The notes: a model not told the origin generated them from the sequence alone. Positions 13,701-28,400 are shown, counted from the first letter of the stretch. The stretch: DNA of 64,000 nt from Helopsaltes ochotensis (GCA_013400155.1 VXBM01000219.1:842147-906146), one strand, 5' to 3'. Program-made: numbers and translations.

Positions 13701-16369
13701 GTTGGTGTCCTGGGAAAAAAAGCACAAAGTTAATTTGGACTATGTTTGTGGGCAACATAAAATCTGGGCAAGTTGCAAGTAGTGAAAAGAGGTGAGTTAG
13801 TGGTGAGCTTGGGGTTGCATGTGTGCTGGGTGAGACAGCAAGGAGTTGTGTGATGTTCTTAAAGCAGTCACCTACTCTCAGAGCAGGTGGGAGGGTTGGC
13901 GGGATGTGTGGTGGCCTGGGAGCTGCTGCAGGAGCAAGGGCTCCTACAGCAGCATGGTGGTTCCTGAAAACAGAGCCCCAGCTGGGCACAGTGACCAGAA
14001 AGTAGATGCAGCACTTGGACACAAACACAGCAATTCTGAGCAGGGGCAGGGAGGGCGTTATCTCGGTGCAAGGTGCTGCTCCCACCAGTGTGCTGCAAGG
14101 AATGTTGCTGATAAGTTGGAGGGAGTTCAGGGAGGACTGGGAGAGGGGAGGGCTGCATAATGTGCTATACAGTAATACACAGAGCTTCATGTGTAAAGTA
14201 GAGGCAGTGTTTCTTTTTCCCCCCCTGTTTGGAGCTATGCAGTAGTTTAACCAGAACTGAGGGAAGCACAGTGACCTCCCTTGGCAGGAGGTCAGACTGT
14301 GTCATCACAGGATTTCTCTCACTCTGTAAAACTCTATGGGGCAAGAGTGAGAAGGGAAAAGTCATTTTATCTTCAGAAACAAATATATGTTTCTATTCCT
14401 CCTGAGTGATTGGGGTATATGGGTGTTTTTAACTCCACGTGTCCTGTCTGCCAGGCTTCCAAAAGAGGTGGTTGTTCTGGCTGGGAGCATCTGCCCCGCA
14501 GCCATCATCTACCTTTCCTGTGACAGTGCAGGCCTCACAGCTAACCAGCTCTGGAGCAGCACCTATCTGTCCTTGTCTTTGAACATTTTGCCGCTCCCCA
14601 AGCTTTCTCCCTCTTCAGCTGCTTTCCTGCAGACTTTGCAGAAAAGACCTTTTCTTCTCTGAAAAGGGCAGGTAGGCCCTGATTGCAGCCCTGGCTGGTG
14701 CATGGATACAGGACTGCAGAACTTTCCTCTTGCTCCAGAGAGCGCAGACAAGGGACTCAGCCTGCCAAAATAATGAGCCCTTCTTTGGCATTACTATTGC
14801 TTTCCTTCTGAATGGCTGTGGTAATTCTGAACAAAAATGTGTCTTGTTTTGGACATCCTGTAAAGGCTTAAAAGTGCATGTGTTTGCATGTGTCTAGTAG
14901 TACTTATGCTGAGGCTTTGCTTTCAGAGCACTGTATGAGTATGAAGTAACACTCCTTGATAAAGGCCTGATAAACGTCTTCCAGGCTGCACACTGGCATG
15001 TGAGAAGTTCGATTGGAAAAATGAATCATTTGTCCCCTGGCACAAAGAGGAGCCAGAGAGGTTGAGAATGGCATTCCTTCTTGTGGTAAATAGGGCAGAA
15101 ATGCAGACCAGACTTCCATGGTGTTCAGGTCCATACTAGCATGTGTGGAATAAGAAAATTCCTGTTTGTGACATTAGAACATGAATTTAAAAATGCTCTG
15201 AGCCAGGTCATGATGGGGATGGGCTCTTCCACCAGTCTGCCTGACAGAAGTGGTCTGATGACCTGCAGAGGCCCCTCTGTCAGCACTGCAAGTATGCAGC
15301 ACAACAGAGCATGTCATTGGGGAGTGGACATGGAAGGGGCCAGCACAGGGGATTTGGGGGAAGCAGCTGTGAAATCTGTCTGATCCGGTGTGGTACCTGA
15401 GAGCAGACAGTTTGTGTTCCTAAGAGGAAGTCTTAAGATGAATGCAAATGAAGCCATGAGCAGCACTCTAATTTATTCTTTTTCTCAAGCTGAGATACTC
15501 TTATGCTTAGTTGGCCCTTCCAAAAATTCAAATTAAATCCATTCCAAATTATTATCACTTGGCATGCCTATATTTTCTCTTCAGCACCCCACCCCATGAT
15601 GGAGGCGGAAGGAAGTGTTACTGTTTTGGGGCTTGCTGTCCTTAAACATCATTAAGTGATTGATGATTCTGTGAAGTGCCTCCTGGCTCTTGTTTTGCCC
15701 AGAGGGAGAGGCATTTTCACTACGGCAGCCTTGTGTGCCAGAAGGGTGGTAGTGGCTCAGCTCTGGCTGCTGCAAAGAAAGATCACAAGCATGATTTGTG
15801 CAATCTTGATGGAGTCCCAAAGGGTACTGTAGGCACTTACCTGTTGGTCAGACATGATCAGAGAACACAGAAAGCTGCAGGGTACACTGTACTCTGTTCC
15901 CAGATGGAGACTGGCATATGAAAAGTTTGTAGGCAGATCCTGGTTCAATGCCCCAGTCTGCATTCCTCTTTCTTGTCCTTCTGTCCCCAAAGACCTGCTC
16001 TGAGGTAGCAGTGCTCCATGTTACCAGAACGCCCATCACCCTTAAATTCCATGTGCAGTTGGAAATCCCGTGTGTGTTTTTAATGGGCTCTGTGAAGCAT
16101 ACTTCAGATTCTCCATTCCTCAGGTTGCTCTGAGGTGTCTCACACTCTTCACCTGACCTGCAGTTGAACTGCCCTTCCCTCCCCAGTGCAGGAAGAGGTT
16201 TCCACATGCAGGTGTAGGTGCTCTGATGTGGGATGGCGACTCTTGGTGCCAGAAGGGAGCCTGATCTGCTGGCTGCATCCCAGCCTGGGGGAGAAGGCTA
16301 TGGTTCCTGGGGGAGCAAGGTTGTCATTTCTGGTTCATATTGCTACTCCCTTCCTTCATTCTTTTTCAG
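13701..16369. other. Non-coding upstream of PRDM11 coding exon 1
   Basis: No supported exon; open frames here are short and lack domains or conserved splice context. Confidence 0.6.
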
Positions 16370-16372
16370 AAC

Positions 16373-16488
16373 ATGAGTGAGAACTTGAAGGACTGTTTGA
16401 TCCAGACCCAGGCTTCCTTAGGGGAGATGGTAACGATAAAAACAGAGACCTGCTCTCCACACCGGGACCAGGAGTATGGACAGCCTTG
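16373..16488 (+). CDS. PRDM11: PRDM11 coding exon 1 (start codon)
   Basis: The exon begins at 16370 after a pyrimidine-rich acceptor (CTTTTTCAG), so the first three bases before the ATG are 5'UTR and at least one further upstream non-coding exon must exist. The ATG at 16373 opens MSENLKDCL, the expected PRDM11 N-terminus, with an acidic/polar segment ending in EYGQP. The donor at 16489 (GTATGTG) leaves two bases of a Cys codon. The encoded 38 residues have no recognised fold. Confidence 0.93.
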
Positions 16489-19400
16489 GTATGTGGGTGA
16501 GCTTTGGTCTGACATACTCTAACCCCTTCTCTTCACCTGCCTCCCAGCTTAAAGGTGGTTTTGAGGATTATACTTGAGCTGCTTGAAGTTATTAAAGCTC
16601 TTCCTTGTGAGGTCTGCCTTGGGGTGTTTGACAGGGGTGGTCACCTACTCGTGTCACCTACTCTAGCTGAAATCATTATCTGCTGTGGGCTTTAGCCTTA
16701 AGGATCTGATACACCAGCTTTTGGCAGGTTGGGTGGCAAGTTGAGTTATTTCTCTGCTACAGTTGTGCGACTGAAGGAGTCAGTCAGCCCCCATTGCTTC
16801 AGCTTCTCTCTGTGTGCAGTCCCAGCATCTTGCTAGTTAACATCATCCCTCTGTTGTTCGCTCCTCAGCTCTGGAAGGCCTGACTCACAGTCCATGGAGA
16901 TGGAACCCAAGAAACTGAAGGGGAAACGGGATGTAATCATGACCAAGAGCTTTCAGCAAGTGGATTTCTGGTGTAAGTGTCCTGTGAGTGAGGGAAAAGC
17001 ACCTGCTTAAGCACAAACTGCTTGTGTGGACTTTAGTCTTTCTGTCAGTTTAGGGCAGGAAGCAGGGGGGAAGAAAAGCCAGGGACAAAGTTGCATTCTC
17101 ACCTGAAAAGATTGGCATGGTTGGTAGGGAAATTGTTGCACAAAAGCAGCTTGTCCATGAAGGGGCTAGATAGAAGTAGGGAGGTGGGACACAAGCAAGC
17201 CAGAAACGTGAAAATGGACATTGGAAAACCCTGGGAGTCTGGAAAACCCAACAGCTTGAATCCAAAAACTGCAAAGGGAGCATTAGGCAGATGACAACTC
17301 TTTCCCTCGTATTCTGGAAAGAAAACTGGTATCATTTACGTTGGCATACCTACAAATTATCAACTGGTAGATCTGCATCTCTGTCTGGACACAGGACAGG
17401 TGCCTGGGATGCTCTCTCTCTCCCAAGCACAGAATGAAGGCTATATGATAATAGGGATGCTTGTTTTAGCTCCCATCTGGTGTGTGGGGAATTGAACCTT
17501 TTGCCTGGAGGACTTGCTGCTAACCAAGGATGTGCAGGGATCCCTCAGCCTCTGTCTCTGCAGGCGGTGTCGGGACCTTTCTGCGTGTGTTGAGCCATCA
17601 GAGGCAAATACATGCCGGGCACCAGGGCTCACGCAGGTGCAGGGGAAAGGGCGGGTAGGGCAGGTGTGGGTTGGGGCAGAGCGCTGGCTGAGAGGCGTGG
17701 GACAGCAAGGGAGCAGCCAGTGAAGCATCTGTGGGTGTGCAGGCTGTAGTCTGGGGAAGGGGCTCAGCTGGGCCAGGGAGAGGACGGGGAGCTGTCCTGA
17801 GTGCTGTGCATCGTGCACGTCATCTCTGCCCTACCTAACCCCTGTGTCCTTCACATCTGCAGTCTGTGAGTCCTGCCAGGAGTACTTTGTGGATGAGTGT
17901 CCAAACCATGGGCCCCCAGTGTTCGTGTCTGATACCCCAGTGCCCATTGGCATTCCTGACCGGGCAGCGCTGACCATCCCGCCTGGAATGGAGGTGGTGA
18001 AAGAGCCCAGTGGGGAGAATGACGTGCGCTGTATGAACGAGGTGATCCCCAAAGGGCACATCTTTGGGCCGTATGAGGGGCAGATCTCTAGCCAGGACAG
18101 GTCTGCAGGATTCTTCTCGTGGCTGGTGAGTGACAAGTTTCCCCAACTAAGTGACACCTCTGCCATGCAGCTCAGAGCTGGGGGAGTCATGGGCTTGTGG
18201 AGGCAAACCTTAGCCATCTTCTCCCTTCTCTGAAGGTCTTCTGCTGGCCACGTTGGTGCTGCGTCAGCATCAACCTGCCATAAATATTAGCAGCTTAAGG
18301 GTATAGATGGATGATGTAGAGATTGCAGAGCTCTCTCATGGGCCTCTAGCACTCCCTCCCAGCCTGCCTAAGCAAAGGTGGTGGCCAAGAGGCCAGAAAA
18401 AAGATCCAGTCCATCAGGAACTGATCTACATGTAGATTCCAGCACCAAAACCTCATACTTCAGTACTTGGTTATCATATGAGATGGAGAGATCACTGGAT
18501 CAACACATGTTAATTATTATGAGAATTGCGATGTGGGACCTGAGTTGTTATTAGGGAAAGAATTGAGAGCTGCTGCTATGAAATGCTCCTCACACTTTCC
18601 TGTCTGTAAAATAAATGTGTGTCTCAGCCATGTCCCAAAAGGGAAGTTAATCTTTAATATCCCAGGATTGTTAATGATTTTGTCAGCTGCATCCATAGTT
18701 ACAGATATCTGTACATAGGAAAATGCCCCTCAGTCAGTTTAGAGTAGCCTCTATGCACTCCAGGTCAGCAGCCTGCAGTACCGGGAGAGCTGAGATTCAC
18801 AGCCTAGTTTCACTCCATGACTTAAGGCTAGAACTGAAGCAGTGATTTGAGATTCATAGACCTTCTCCTGCCTGGACCGGCTGGTTGACGTGCTGCATCC
18901 ATTCTCTTATTCCACAGATTGTTGATAAGAACAACCGCTACAAATCCATTGATGGGACAGATGAAACCAAAGCAAACTGGATGAGGTGAGTCCAGTTCTC
19001 TTCTGCCTTCCCTTTTGGGACTCTGTCTTCCAGAGAGAAGCCATCAAATACTCCTTATTGTTTTGTGTGTTGGAAAACCAAACCAAAATGTCACCACTCA
19101 CTTTGCAAATGGTGTGCTTGTACTCTTTCAGTATTTATTGTAATGAGTATCTTCAGCATCAGAGTTAAAGAAGGGGTCTAAAAAAAGACAAGGATATCTT
19201 TTGGAGGATCGCTGTTTTCTGGAATGAGGATAAATGTTAAAGTTGCTCCTATTTATCCCAAGCACTGACAGGTTTCACTCCATTTTTTTTTTACTCATTT
19301 CTTTTATGTTATGTTCAGTATTTGCAAAATGCTTTGCACTGCCCTCCCAAGGTAGCATTTGGTTCTGTTTGGATTTTTTTTTTGTCCCTGCTCATTTGAC

Positions 19401-22400
19401 AGGTGCTATAAGAGGTGCTTTGTTTTGCTTTCTTTCTGGGCTTCATTTGAAGCGGCTGTGGGTGCTGGCTGGCTGTTGGCAGTGTCAGCTGTGCCGTGCG
19501 AGGAGAGGGGATCAGGGCGAGCTGGGCGGCTGCAGGCAGAGCTGGGCTGTGCTTGCGCTCCCTCTGCCGGCCCCGCGCCTCGGCGGAGCGGCCGCCAGCC
19601 GCTGCCTCTGCCGCGGCCACTGCGCCAGGAGGGGACCCTGTGTCACCGCGGGACAGCGGTTCGGGGCTTGGCATGCACCTGCAAAAAGTAGGTCACCGAG
19701 GTACGTGGGCCGAGTCACCAGAGTGGGGCACTGCTGCACGGTGAGGCCCGACACACCAGTGCTGCTTCTGCGGGGAGCTTTGGAAGAGGTTATTTTCAAG
19801 AAGATATTTCCTACAAAAGTAAAGCAGCATGGGATTACCAGGTTTGTTGGCCTGGATGTCTAGGATTTTCAGTTGTCCCTCAATAAGGGACTAAAAAGAA
19901 TGAAGTACAAGTAAATGCCAGATTGACCTAACTGGTCGTATCTAGTTTCACCACTTTTGACCATTTCAGCCTTCACATGGATAGCAGCTGTTCTGATATT
20001 TATATTCATAAAGTACAGCAAAGGATTTCATTTCTCTATAAGGATTCCAGCTGTTACAGTTGTTCGCTGCTGGATGAGAGAAAGTGCTAGAGCAGGGCTG
20101 AGGTTGGAGTTATCACTTCAAAAAGAAGCAGTGGTACAGTGAAGAAATAGGTAGGCGGACATATATATCTAGAAGTAAAGAGTGCGAAGTTTAAAAATCT
20201 ACACAGATCTGGATCTTTGTGATCTGCATGACAGCGAAGCTGGGGCAAAACACAGTCTTGGAAAGCAAGAAGTCTATGATGGGAGCTTGTTACTACTGTG
20301 AACATAAGCTTGATATCTGGATTTAAATGCACACTGCTCGTGGTCCTAACACCAAAGAGCAGAATATTCTTGCCTAAACTTATATTTGCCGTGGTTCAGT
20401 CTCAGTATGAGTGTGGTCTGGGCGATTGTGTACAGCCTTGAAAGGCATGGAGGTTATGGCTTTGTGGAAAGGGGATGTTTGTGACCCCTCATGGGAAGGG
20501 TGTATCAAAGTGTCTCTGCAGGCTATACCAGTCTTACTGACCTTTCTGATTTTACTCTTGGAAAGTGCTTATAACCAGTAGTATTACGTAGAGTCTGACT
20601 GACAGTTCAAGTGGCAATAGAAGTCCTCAAAAAGCCTTGATTTTGTTTGTTAGCACCTTTTAGAGTAAGGTGTACTCAATATTCTGCACTAGAACATCAC
20701 CTGACACTGAGATCACACACACAAACCACACTTGACTTCCAGGACGCTGTAGACAGCGCTCTTTTTGTTTTTCAGATGGTGCTCTTTGCTATCACTCACA
20801 GATGGAGTGCTTTGCAAAGCAGATCTACTCACCTTCTGGGTAGGTGGGTATGGCATGGGGAGGACAGCTTGGGCTGACTCCTCTCTCTCCTTGTAGATCT
20901 GGCTATTGTTTTTGTTGTTTGAATACCACATCTGAGTCCATCTTCATATTGCCTGAGGACAAACACTGCAGCACTTGCTGCTTTAATTTCAAGTGCCTGT
21001 TTACCCAAGGCAGTGGATGACAGGGAGGAAGGAGTAACAAGTGCAGCAGATGGCATGGCAGTGGTAACATCCTCTAGCCCTTTCCCTCATCAGTTAGTCA
21101 GTGAAGACAAACTCCTGATGCTGGCAGCATGTTCTCCTAAACTGGCTGCTGGCACATGGCTAATGCACCCTTCATATCTGTACTCTGTCCAGAGTAAAGC
21201 CCTGCTGTTTGCAATACTTCATGTATCTCCATGACTTGAACATACGCAAACATCTTCCTCTGTTTTTCATTTTTCTGGGGGCTGATTACCATGAATTGCA
21301 GCAAGCAAAATTAATGTTTTCCTGGACAAAAACCATAAATTGCTGCTGATGGCAGTTCTTGGGGCTTCTGAAGGGTTGCAGAGGACCATCCATTTTCCTG
21401 GTAGCTTCTGAGGAAATTCTCTTATTCTGTTGTTGGTATCCTCTAGAAATAATGGATCTGAGGAAAAAACCCAAAAGTAATTCAGAAAGTCCATCCTTCT
21501 GCGTATGTATCACTTGGCCCAGAACGAAATGTAGGATAGAAACTGTTGGTACCTAACTGAATTGTTGAAGTGTAGTGCCTCATGTTTGGGTTTCCAGGAT
21601 GTTTGGAGCACTTATAGTCTGTAGCCCTTTTTACATGTGAGTACCTGAATTCTTAGACTTTTGGTACAGTATAAATTCATCCTTTGCCTTAGCCAATGTG
21701 GAAAAGGCTGAAGCAAGACTTCCTTACTGCTTTCTCCTTTGCTTTCCTTTCTGCCCCCTTTCCTCTCCAAACATAGTAACAGAGATCATGGGGAGCCAGA
21801 CTGTCCTGTAAATCTTCCTGTATCTCCTTATAATGGAGTCATCTCTGATTTGATTTTCATACAATAATAGAGCTTGGAAGGGAGCTCTGGTCAAGTGTTC
21901 CAATAGCCTGCTTAAAGCAGGACCAACTTTGACTAGTAGATCTTTTAATATGGAGCTGCTGTTTCAACTTTACCGGACTTTTTAAAAACAAGCATTTAAA
22001 AACAGTCGGGCTTACTGTGACTGCCCTTGTGTTCAGGGTGAGTAAAAGCTGCCAGCCTATGAACATCATTTTGTTGAACATCATAAACTGATCTCTGCTA
22101 CCTTGCAGCAAGTGGAGCAAATGTTCTTATCTAATACAGAGTCAAATTTATGCAGAGCAAGGTGATCCTAAATTACTGTGGTACTGTGATTCTTGCAAAA
22201 AAAAAAAAAAGCCAAACCAAAAACTATTGCAAAACCCTGGAAAAAATTATATGCTTGTTTCTTAGAGGCCAAGTGGAGTTGATTGATATTTTTGTGGGGT
22301 AATCATTAAGTGCCCACTGTTCAATGTGTCTTGCACTTTCAGATTGACCTGGGCTGAGGTGTGAATTCACAGCCTCTCAACTAGAGCTCTCTGCAGCTTG

Positions 22401-25400
22401 CTAAAACCCTCATGGTATCACCAGAGAGGTACTTGTAAATATCAGTGACTCCCTCTAGGGACATATGGCATGCTAGAGGAGAAAAAGATCCCTCTGATAG
22501 TAACACTGTCTGCATTTTTATAAGGAGGAGGTTAATTTGTCTGCTAGGAATCTAACATTAATTGAATTTGTGATTAAAGCTGGCCAGAGCTCATTACTGA
22601 ATGTGTGGCAAGTTTGCAATTGGAATGTGTAAGTTTGATTATTTTGACCCAAGTTGTGCTGCAGCATATGAGTGGAAACACTGAAATCTGAATATCCAGG
22701 CCTACCATAAACTGTCCTAAGATCCACTTGATGAGATCTCCTGTCTGGGAAGGGCAAACAGGGCTCTGATTCCCCATTGGTGCAGCTTTGCTGGTGACAG
22801 CAGCTGTGAGTTGGACAGAGAAGAGGGGGCACCAGGTTTTGTTACCCCGTGGCTCCAGAGAGCACTGTTCTGTTCTGCAAGTTCACCCCTACCCAGAGCA
22901 CTGTGCAGAATACTGTTACTCTTTTTTCGCCAGAGCAGCTTGTCAGTGGAGGTTTGTTGCCACCTCATGGAGGCACCAATGATACTGTGCAGTCCTGCAT
23001 ACCTGACGAGAACATACACCAAGCCCAATTCTGCTGAGTGCAATAAAAGTCAAACTGTAAATGTTTCCTTGCTCAATGTTTTGTGTAGCCTTTCCCCTTC
23101 TTCTCGTGTTCAGCTGGGAGAACTCCTCTTTTTAAGTTTGGTGAGTTCTTTTGGTGGGGTGTTTTGAGATTCAGGGTAACAGGTGCTTTGCTGGCTCTCC
23201 ATCATTTCATTACCATCTCCTCTAAACGCTCCTTCTTTCTCTCTATAAATGAAGCTCCACCAAGATAGTATCTCAAGCATTCATTTATGTTTGTTCCCAT
23301 GAAATGCATCTGTGCACTTAGGTCCCAGCTCTCCCTGATGTGGCCTGGATTTGAGCACCTTCTACTGGTTTTCCAGCTTTAACCAAACTGACACTTGTCC
23401 TGGTGGCAGGCAGCAGTGTCAGTGAGATTGATTAAACAACAGTGTTAATGGCACTAGGAAGGAACTAGAATGACATGGGTCAGTGCCTTTGTGCCTTTGT
23501 GTAGGCTCAGACTGTCTGTTTTTTCCTTCCGTATTGAATAGATCTACTGCTTGCTTTTTTTTTTTTCCAATAACAAAACACAGTTAGGACTAATGTTATG
23601 TTTATTTTTGTATTTTTCTTTGACTGTGGCTGGAGAAATTAACACATGCCCCCTGTGGACAAAACTGCTTGTTCTCAGGATGGCTGCCTCTTTTTCACAA
23701 TGGGCTGAGGCTACAAGTTGTTCATTTGAAGCACTAGAAACTGAGTATAGTTTTGTGTCAGTGGCAGTGATGGAAAGCCTACCCAGGAAAACCAAGTGGG
23801 TGGCCTCATTCCTTTTGAGAACAATGGGAAATGCCAGTCATTTCTGGGTGAAACAAGAGCTTGCTGTGAAGCAGGCAAATGCTGGATGTATAGTACCCCA
23901 ATGCTGAGAAAAGATCTTCCCTTAGAGAAAGCGAGTTGCAGATAGTGCCCACCAGTCTAGTCAAAACCTACCTACGCTAAAAAAATCCAATTCGACATAG
24001 CCTTTTCATGACATTCTGCAAGTTGTAACAGAAAGGGTGGTGTAAAAGATTCTATTGCATGTTGTGCCAGGTAGAACAATAAGATATGTTTCAGGCCTCT
24101 AAATTTCTTCTACGTTTCAAGCAGTGTCTCATTAGAAGCTAATTCACTTCTATGATTGTGAGTTCTCACTTTTTTTTGTTCACAAGTGATGTGAGGCTGA
24201 ACTGAAAATCTCCTATGTAAGTCAGGGCATCAGATGATGTGTAAAATTTTAACTGTAAAAGCTGAGAAGGCTTCTTCACACTAGTGTTGCTTGGTTTTGT
24301 TTTTTTTTCCTTAAGCTTGAAAATTGCCTTCTAAAAACAAAACAACTGCCTTTCGCTGGTGAGAGGTTGTTGTGGGTCAGGGGAGCTGGATCCCACCAAA
24401 CTCCTCTGCCCCAGTACTGCACTGGCCAAGTGGTTGGATGCAGAGGGTTGCTTTGCGCTGATTTCCTTTTACCCAATTATGCTTTACGGGATATTCAACC
24501 CAAGGAACATGGCTGAACGAAAGAGGAAGCCCAAGTTTTCCAAAGAAGAACTGGACATTCTGGTCACTGAGGTGACCCGAAATGAAGCCATGCTGTTTGG
24601 GAGGGAGACAATGCGTCTATCCCATGCTGACAGGGACAAGATCTGGGAAGGCATAGCCAGGCAGATCACATCAGTCAGCCAGGTCCCCAGGTCTGTGAAG
24701 GACATTAAACACAGATGGGACGACATGAAGAGAAGGACCAAGGACAAACTGGCGTTCATGCAGAGGTCCCTGTCCAGCCCTGGCAGCGCGGGGCGGCCCT
24801 CGGCCATCGTCCTGACGGCCCGTGAGAGAGCCATCGAGTCGGCGCTGCATTCGTCACACCGGAGGCGCACCAGAGGCTGCCGGAGAGCGGATCTGGACGG
24901 GGTTGACAGCCCACCAATGAGCTGTGAGTATCACTGCCTTAACACCTCTTGGTCTTATGCTTGCATATCTCAGTTTGACACCAGAAGAGCGTTGTGTGTT
25001 GTGTGCGATGGCTGGGTTGCCTGTCAAGACAGGTCCTTCTGTGGTTGGTTTCTGCTCTGGAGGTTGTGGACTGTTGAGATGGATTATTTCCAAGTTAAGT
25101 TCATCTTTATCTGTTTATCTAGTTCTTTTCTGTATTGTCGTCCGAGGCTAGATAATGGATTAGAAGTATGAATTAATCCTACAGGTGAGGGAGCATCTGT
25201 AGTTGAAGTATGACTGCCTCCAGACTGTGGAAAAAATGCTTGTAAAGGATTAGGAGATCCTCACCCTGATAAAACAGCAGTGCTACCAAACTGAGAGGCA
25301 TCTGCCTGTCTCACCAGTGGATCACTTCCAAGAGATCTTTTGAGGGTCTCGGTGATCACGGGTGTTCATTGCTGAGGTTGGGCCACTAATGATTTCTCAG

Positions 25401-28400
25401 TAGTGGTTTCATTGCTGAGGTTGGACCACTAATGATTTCTCAGTAGTGATCTGAAGGATCAGCATGAACACTGTGAAAAAGGTAAACAATAATGACTCCT
25501 TCTTCACCTATTTTAAAGAAACTGCTGGCCCTGCTTTTGAAGTTAATCTTCTCACACCACAATTCTCAGACACTTGCCAGTGCTAAACCACAAGCTGCTT
25601 TGTGCAGGCTCTTTCCATAATTTTTTACACACAGTTTTCTTTTGTGGAGGTTCAGCTTCTTGTTTGTGAGCTTTTAGGGATACAAAGGAGAGAAGGATAA
25701 CTTCATGGGAAGTGAGTCAACTAACACCTCATGAGTGGCGCTGTCCTACCACACTAGGTCTGATCTCATATCTGAAGTTGTTAGTGGAAAAGCAAGGACA
25801 AAATCTTCCAGAACTGAAGATTTTGGGACTTGGTCATTCTTTGCATCTATCTTGGAAGCCCAGTTGCACTATTTCAGAGGTAAAAAGAATACAGATTATG
25901 CAAGGAAGTAGTGGGCAGCTGCACCAGGCCTCATCTTACTCTTCACATGCCTGTACCTGTGAACTGGCACATCACTAGACATTATCACACTAATGAGAAT
26001 TTGCCCATGACATTTTGCTTTAGTTTTGATTTTGCATCAAGTGTATTTGCCTGATTAACATAGGGTCCTGTTGCTGCTATGTCTGACTGCCTGGTTTTCA
26101 TAGTGATGCCGAGACACGTAGTGGCTTTACAGAACACACTTTGAGAGCAGCAGATACAGCATCTATGCTCTTCTCAGTGCAGTGGATGTAAGAAATGACG
26201 GAGGTGCAGAATTTTTCCATGAGAAGTCAGTGTCCCTCCAGAATATTTGTGCTTGCTAGCTATGGGTTTGGGGAAGAGAAATCATTGCTACTGTCTGAAA
26301 TGGATTCATATTCTAGTAATGAACAGTGTTTTGTACAGAATACCACAATAGCTTGGGTTCACCCACTCTCAGGTTTCTCATGGCTAAGCTTGTCACCCAG
26401 ATGCTAACACTGCAGCACTTGCATGTTGGGTTAAGCATCAGAAGCTACAGGCTTGTCTGAACTGGCAGACTAGGGGGAGGGGGAAACCCTTTTTCCATGT
26501 TCTTTGAGATATCCTGAAACAGAAGCCAGCGTTGAGAGGGATTTCACATTAATAATTCACGCTTCCTCTTCTGTTTAAGCTGATGAAGATGAAGAGATGC
26601 CAGGCACTTCTCAGGAGCACCACTTCGCTTCGCTGCAGAGGGCTGCTGCAGGTGTCAGTCCGTTCTCCAGGCCCTCCTTCCTTGGCCCTTCTCCCTCAGC
26701 AGAGCCCTCGGAAGCCGCCAGCCAAAGGCAGGAGCTGCCCTGTCCATCCCCACACACCACCTCGGCCTGCAGACCCCCGCACCCCCGCACAAGGAGCCCG
26801 CCCCTCTCCGGCTTCGATCGCCAGCTTCTCCATTCCCATGCACAGCAAACAGACCTGTTCAGGCAGTTCTGCCAGGAGCTGGTGGCCATTCACAGGGACA
26901 TGGCCGATAGCATGCATGCCGTCAGCCGCAGCGTGGCTGACCTCAGCGGCCAGCTCAGCCAGATGTGTCAGACACTGACAGAAATACGTGATGGGGTCCG
27001 GGCTTTCCATAGGAGACAAGATCCTAGCGTCATGCCAGGGTCCTGTCTGCAAGCAGCTTGCTCTAAACAGCCCCCCGGGCCCAGTGCAGAGTCTAACCAA
27101 AACTCTCTAAAATGGACAACTTCTGCACGGGCCACCAGGTCACGCAAAAGAAAACATCATTTTTAGTCTGGGTCATATAAAGTAAAGAAGGATGCCCCTT
27201 CCTGACCTGCTGCATGTTCACATGGCTTCTCCATGTGTATCAGTATTCTGTGGGGAGGGTCAACAGCTGACCCCACCCGTCCATCCCCCTGCTGGCTAAC
27301 AGAGCAGTATGAATATGGCAGCTAATTGTAGGACTGGCTCTCTGCAATGGCAGAGAGGAATCTCAATTACTGTAGAGCTTGGAATGTAGGACATCTTTGG
27401 GTTCATAGAGATTAACAGTTTTCACCAGCTTCCCCATGCTTTACATGCTGTATAGACAAACTTAAGAGATGCAATAGAAATCATTATCTGGATCTCTTCC
27501 CATGCCTGTGAGATATTATTTACTGAAACAGCATGCTACAGAGATCCCTTGCAATCCACTCACAAATTTATCCTACTATTACATTCTACTACATTCCCAT
27601 CATCTTCCTGAATATTAGTATATGCAGTATGTGCAGAAATACAGCCTTATGACTCTAAAAACTTATTGATCATTGCTTTTATCTTTCATTCTGCAATAGT
27701 GGGCTATCCAGGGCTTACTGTGATTTACACACAGCTTTGGGGAGAGGAGTGTAAAAGCAGAGCTTGTGCAGGGAAGGGAAGAGGGCACAATTCTGAGGAT
27801 GGGTCTGAGCACCATGGGGTTTCAGTCTGCTGAAAAGGGTTGCAAAGGGATAGGCCTGTATCCTGCAGTGCCACGTGCACTTGTGTTAAAGAGTTCAACT
27901 TTTGTTTACTCCAGTCTGAAACGCCTAACTTTCACAGTTGCAGTTAAAATACAATTATTTCATCATATGACAGCATTTAAAGATAATTGTATCATATTAC
28001 TTTCTTGCATGTTGTCAAATCTTCAGTTTTGAACCACCTCACCCCTTCAAAATGTGGGAGACCCAACAGAAAACAGAAAAGGTGTAGGGCCTGCTTCTGA
28101 CCTCAAGCCAGTTTGGTTTTGTTTCACTGTAATTCTGAAGCTTCAGTACAGTTGCTTTGCACTTAGTTGTATTTAGGGTGGGATCTGTACTATGTTCTCT
28201 TGTCATGAAGAGTTTACAGTCTAAATTCACAGCTACATAGGTTAAAATCTTAGACACATTGGTTTTATAGTACTTTCTTCCCCCATATAGATGCAAGAAG
28301 GAGCTGTGTTACAACATTTGAATTGCTCTAAAGCTATGTGAGTTTCCCATGTACAACACTGATTCTGAAACTAGGCTTTAATAGTGTCACTTCAGGTGGT

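Noticed and set aside
19234..19863. 209-codon open frame on the plus strand across the CpG-rich patch.
   Set aside because: Open because GC-rich DNA has few stops; the protein is Arg/Ala/Cys-rich with no domain. Kept only as a regulatory or first-exon candidate.
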